Shown here: positions 6,497 through 6,731 of the stretch, in pieces
Position numbering within the stretch: the first letter of the stretch is position 1
Layout of the letters: the number at the start of each line of letters is the position of its first letter
Source of the DNA: Candidatus Gastranaerophilales bacterium
GTDB taxonomy: Bacteria; Cyanobacteriota; Vampirovibrionia; Gastranaerophilales; Gastranaerophilaceae
Assembly (NCBI GenBank): GCA_021205645.1
Contig: JAJPXE010000161.1
Coordinates: forward strand, 1 to 6,731
Length of the DNA stretch: 6,731 nucleotides
Reading direction: 5' to 3'
The notes under the pieces: generated by a model
Databases searched by the model: none
What the model saw: the letters and a program-made list of their open reading frames with translations, nothing else
What the model was told of the DNA's origin: nothing
Translations under genes and position numbers: made by a program

Positions 6497-6520
6497 TTAC
6501 GCACGGATATCACCTCACCC
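6497..6520. repeat. Direct repeat module, copy 1
   Basis: TTACGCAC, six bases, CACCTCACCC. The same pattern with identical spacing recurs 138 bp to the right. CCTCACC at 6513-6519 also pairs with GGTGAGG at 6478-6484. Confidence 0.75.
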
Positions 6521-6558
6521 GAAAATCTGACTTTCAACTTCGTTTCAAGTCGATTTTC
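6521..6558. repeat. Inverted repeat with one bulge
   Basis: GAAAATC (6521-6527), a bulged T, GACTT (6529-6533) pair with AAGTC (6547-6551) and GATTTTC (6552-6558): 12 bp of stem around a 13-nt loop. Confidence 0.7.
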
Positions 6559-6560
6559 TC

Positions 6561-6582
6561 GCCCTCTCCGGACAGAGAGGGC
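6561..6582. repeat. Perfect inverted repeat, 8-bp arms
   Basis: GCCCTCTC (6561-6568) and GAGAGGGC (6575-6582) with a 6-nt loop. No T-tract follows on either strand, so it is not a standard terminator. Confidence 0.8.
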
Positions 6583-6596
6583 TAAAACCAAATTCT

Positions 6597-6616
6597 CCCT
6601 CCCCATACGGGGAGGG
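6597..6616. repeat. Perfect inverted repeat, 8-bp arms, tetraloop
   Basis: CCCTCCCC (6597-6604) and GGGGAGGG (6609-6616) with a 4-nt ATAC loop. It is a very stable hairpin without a U-tract. Confidence 0.8.
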
Positions 6617-6620
6617 GTTA

Positions 6621-6659
6621 GGGGTGGGGTGCAATTACGCACTGTGGTCACCTCACCCC
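6621..6659. repeat. Long inverted repeat with direct repeat module, copy 2
   Basis: GGGGTGGGGTG (6621-6631) pairs with CACCTCACCCC (6649-6659) at ten of eleven positions, the eleventh being a G-T wobble. The right part (6635-6658) is the second copy of TTACGCAC-N6-CACCTCACCC, matching copy 1 at 20 of 24 positions. Confidence 0.75.
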
Positions 6660-6731
6660 GAATAATCCAAGATGCAGATTTTCGGCAGGGCGAGGGCGAA
6701 GCCCGAAACCCGTCACGTCCGCAGCTGCGTA

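Larger units (their letters stand above)
6431..6731. repeat. GC-rich, hairpin-dense non-coding repeat region (REP/MITE-like), cut by the window end
   Basis: The gene-free stretch 6362-6731 holds the crcB promoter and then, from about 6431, DNA of about 55% G+C against about one third in the neighbouring genes. It contains at least four inverted repeats and a duplicated module, all typical in style of dispersed intergenic repeats (runs such as CCTCACCC, CCCTCCCC and GGGGTTAGGGG). No credible gene lies in it; an 80-codon frame on the minus strand is repeat-derived. The right boundary is not in the window. Whether it is mobile or present elsewhere in the genome cannot be seen here. Confidence 0.7.

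Noticed and set aside
6561..6616. Rho-independent terminators in the two G+C hairpins
   Set aside because: Neither stem is followed by a T-tract on either strand; they read better as repeat-element hairpins.
6409..6651. 80-codon open frame on the minus strand
   Set aside because: It lies wholly over the hairpin repeats, encodes low-complexity Pro/Arg-rich peptide typical of translated repeats, and has no ribosome binding site or family motif.
6431..6731. CRISPR array
   Set aside because: The direct repeat occurs only twice, is imperfect, is 138 bp apart and is itself embedded in inverted repeats; there are no regular spacers or cas genes.

Overview
The window comes from a low-GC bacterium (about one third G+C in the coding part). 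It carries seven genes in three transcription blocks plus a GC-rich, hairpin-dense stretch at the right edge. Housekeeping content (mutS, gatD, a crcB pair) and an anaerobe-type 2-hydroxyacyl-CoA dehydratase-activase relative suggest an anaerobe, possibly gut-associated. GatD makes a peptidoglycan with amidated glutamate likely. The MutS core (GSLYWAIDRT at residues 314-323) reads to me more like cyanobacterial MutS (SLLWALDRT type) than the usual Firmicutes form. A non-photosynthetic cyanobacterial relative (Gastranaerophilales/Melainabacteria) is therefore my first guess and a Firmicute the alternative; this is inference, not a demonstrated placement.

Left block: a plus-strand gene for a DUF2229/COG3580-type protein (about 13-1098) ends at a strong bidirectional terminator (1105-1136). 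The minus-strand block facing it runs from 2963 to 1156: a TTG-started, single-pass membrane protein of unknown function, then gatD 9 nt downstream with its ribosome binding site abutting the previous stop, then after 104 bp a 113-residue unknown protein that may have its own promoter. gatD lacks its usual partner murT here.

Centre: mutS (3004-5577) is divergent from the minus-strand block across only 40 bp, where two sigma70-like promoters overlap head to head. mutS has no Shine-Dalgarno, and its best -10 box ends 7 nt before the ATG, suggesting a leaderless mRNA. Its stop overlaps the stop of a convergent minus-strand operon by 4 nt.

Right block: two different crcB/fluC genes (6361-5939 and 5939-5574) overlap by one base and probably encode the two halves of a heterodimeric fluoride channel. 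The first has the same -10/7 nt/ATG geometry as mutS, leaving no room for a fluoride riboswitch. From about 6431 to the window end the G+C rises to about 55% and the DNA is packed with inverted repeats and a duplicated TTACGCAC-N6-CACCTCACCC module. This looks like a non-coding dispersed repeat (REP/MITE-like), cut by the window edge.

No previously undescribed multi-gene system is evident. The most interesting points are the paired leaderless-type promoters, the murT-less gatD cluster with two unknown companions, and the composite repeat.
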